From NCBI RefSeq assembly GCF_001434985.1, contig NZ_AZES01000018.1, positions 1-64,000 on the forward strand: a stretch of 64,000 bases of DNA. Reading direction: 5' to 3'. The translations under genes were made by a program, and so were the position numbers. The notes under the pieces were generated by a model, which was given only the letters and a program-made list of their open reading frames with translations, had not been told where the DNA came from and searched no databases. This document shows positions 62,758 to 64,000 of the stretch, one piece after another. Positions within the stretch are counted from its first letter, which is position 1, and each line of letters begins with the position of its first letter. This DNA is from Companilactobacillus paralimentarius DSM 13238 = JCM 10415 (GTDB taxonomy: Bacteria; Bacillota; Bacilli; Lactobacillales; Lactobacillaceae).

Positions 62758-63627
62758 CTATTTGAGATAAGTGTAGCCATCTTTTTGTTCAATCTTCTTT
62801 TGTTTCATAAGATTTCCCAAAGCACGTTTAAAGCTACCCTTACTGATACCAAAGTATTCTTTAATATCATCAGGATCACTCTTATCGGTATAAGGCATTT
62901 TCTTATCACGAGAGTGTTCCAAAACAGCGACAATCATTTGAGCATCTGGAGTAATTTCCTCATAAGCACGAGGTCTCATTGATAGATTCAAACGACGGTG
63001 ACTAGTACCAATGACACGAGCCTTAACATGTTGACCAATATGTAATGGTTGTGATTGTTCTTCTACATGAATGAAGCCAATGTAATAACTTTCCGTCATA
63101 ACAAAGGCACCACTCTCTCTAATGGCGATAATTGTACCCTCCTCATCCTTGTTCTTAACATCAGCACCAGGACTACGAGCAATTTGCGTATAAAGTTCAA
63201 TATCGGCTAATTTACCCCAAAGTCTTCCCTTGTGATCAATATCCAATTTGACCATTAAACTATCGCCCTTTTTAGGCCATTCAGAATGTTCAAAAGGTAA
63301 ATCATCTAAAGAAACAACGATATCTTTATCGTCTAAACCAATATTAACGAACACACCCAAGTCGGTTCTAACTTCAGTTACTTCAGCAAAGTCCCAAATG
63401 CCTTGTACAACGAAGGGCATTACTGTCGTCATTTTATTTTTGTGAGCCTGATTCTCATAGAGAAAACCATTGATCTCATCACCCAATTCAGGGATCTCTG
63501 TTAATTCATTTAAGTCTAAAGCGAACGTCTTACCGTCGATTTGAACGAAAGCTTCATCTTTATTTAAATCAGTCACAGTACCCGTCAATACTTGACCATA
63601 CATTTCTGTTATATCCATATTCACCAT
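62758..63627 (-). CDS. cvfB: CvfB-family S1 RNA-binding protein
   Basis: A 289-residue protein with S1-type RNA-binding domains (GQVLTGTVTDLNKDEAFVQI; FAEVTEVRTDLGVFVNIGL; GTIIAIRESGAFVM) and a C-terminal winged helix (YTDKSDPDDIKEYFGISKGSFKRALGNLMKQ). This is the CvfB/YitL layout; the Staphylococcus protein affects virulence gene expression. Its end lies 10 bases ahead of xerD. ATGs at 63627 and 63618 are both possible starts. Confidence 0.92.
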   Translation of the reverse strand: MVNMDITEMYGQVLTGTVTDLNKDEAFVQIDGKTFALDLNELTEIPELGDEINGFLYENQAHKNKMTTVMPFVVQGIWDFAEVTEVRTDLGVFVNIGLDDKDIVVSLDDLPFEHSEWPKKGDSLMVKLDIDHKGRLWGKLADIELYTQIARSPGADVKNKDEEGTIIAIRESGAFVMTESYYIGFIHVEEQSQPLHIGQHVKARVIGTSHRRLNLSMRPRAYEEITPDAQMIVAVLEHSRDKKMPYTDKSDPDDIKEYFGISKGSFKRALGNLMKQKKIEQKDGYTYLK

Positions 63628-63857
63628 ACTCTTTATTTTAATTTTCTTTGCTATTACATTTTACCAGTTTACGTTACATAATACTTTTAAGATTTTAATA
63701 TTTTCATAAATTAATTTCTCTTTTTAAAAATCGTACTATCTTGTGATGAGATCGATTTTATTTTCACGATAAAAACTTATAAAATATAGCTCTTTAATAA
63801 CAATTTTTTTAAAACCTAATTGAATTATTTTAAATATTGTGAAATAATTTCTTATTT

Positions 63858-63871
63858 AGTAAGCGTTTTCA
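63858..63871 (+). promoter_or_regulatory. cre-like site upstream of the dehydrogenase gene
   Basis: AGTAAGCGTTTTCA matches the cre consensus TGWAANCGNTNWCA except for the first base. It lies 36 bases above the start, between the probable promoter and the ribosome binding site, and implies CcpA control. The remaining sequence from 63628 is AT-rich with no gene. Confidence 0.6.
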
Positions 63872-63906
63872 AAAATGTTTTATTTTATGGAAGGGGGTTT
63901 CTTGTT

Positions 63907-64000
63907 ATGAAAATTAAAGCTGCTGTTGTTGATAAAGTAAATGATCCATTTGTTATTAAAGATGACGTTGAATTGGCCGATCTTGAGGACGACGGTCTAC
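63907..64000 (+). CDS. Zn-type alcohol dehydrogenase, N-terminus only (cut by window end)
   Basis: The first 31 residues (MKIKAAVVDKVNDPFVIKDD then VELADLEDDGL) are in the window; the frame is open to the end. The start pattern, M-K-x-K-A-A-V followed by an F-V-I stretch, is that of zinc-dependent medium-chain alcohol dehydrogenases. AAGGGGG precedes the ATG, at 11-12 bases. The metal-binding and NAD(P) motifs lie outside the window. Confidence 0.6.
   Translation, partial: MKIKAAVVDKVNDPFVIKDDVELADLEDDGL

Noticed and set aside
1-64000. Search by eye for CRISPR arrays, tRNA and rRNA genes, insertion sequences and prophage genes
   Set aside because: No regularly spaced direct repeats, no transposase reading frame and no rRNA-like or tRNA cloverleaf sequence was recognised; a covariance-model scan would be needed to exclude a tRNA firmly.

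Overview
The window is a 64 kb piece of a low-GC Firmicute chromosome, best read as a member of the Lactobacillaceae. This rests on gene content and order (parE-parC, topA-xerC-hslV-hslU, rnhB-dprA, dfrA-thyA, scpA-scpB-rluB, cmk-der-hup), CcpA-type cre sites, an FMN riboswitch before ribU, and several TTG/GTG starts behind strong GGAGG-type ribosome binding sites. A Companilactobacillus-like species is my guess, not something the sequence proves. Most genes lie on the minus strand. I saw no rRNA, tRNA, CRISPR array, prophage or intact insertion sequence.

Region 1 (1-20 kb) is accessory and partly decaying. It holds a truncated alpha/beta hydrolase, a frameshifted unknown gene, a truncated YoeB toxin without antitoxin, a 52-residue membrane protein, a TetR/MFS pair whose transporter has an in-frame amber codon, a metallophosphoesterase whose only well-placed start codon is ACG, and a LOG-family gene with an in-frame ochre codon. 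Intact genes are recQ, a self-regulated ABC-2 exporter operon (ATPase, permease, TetR) with a clear palindromic operator, ogt, and a peptidoglycan-sugar salvage locus.

The salvage locus (11.1-18.2 kb) has a PTS EIIC with a small membrane protein, a MurR/RpiR regulator, MurQ etherase, an esterase, a BadF-type sugar kinase, a MupG-type 6-phospho-N-acetylmuramidase and a glucose-type EIIA. The same 15-bp palindrome, TGAAA-N5-TTTCA, overlaps the -35 box of the EIIC promoter and of the kinase/mupG promoter, so one regulator probably ties the dispersed transcripts together.

Region 2 (20-27 kb) is a complete ribose regulon: rbsR-D-A-C-B-K with a LacI-type operator and a cre site, a hairpin between rbsB and rbsK, and a separate RbsU/GlcU-type permease just upstream.

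Region 3 (27-64 kb) is core chromosome: pyrophosphatase ppaC, a LysR regulator, topoisomerase IV behind a LexA-box-like palindrome, plsY, hslUV, xerC, topA, dprA, rnhB, rbgA, folate/thymidylate genes, an ABC-F ATPase, cca, hup, der, cmk, a LysM membrane protein, riboflavin uptake with its riboswitch, rluB, scpAB, ribT, xerD and cvfB. The window ends inside a probable alcohol dehydrogenase preceded by a cre-like site. Three genes often found in these neighbourhoods (trmFO, codY, rpsA) are not here.
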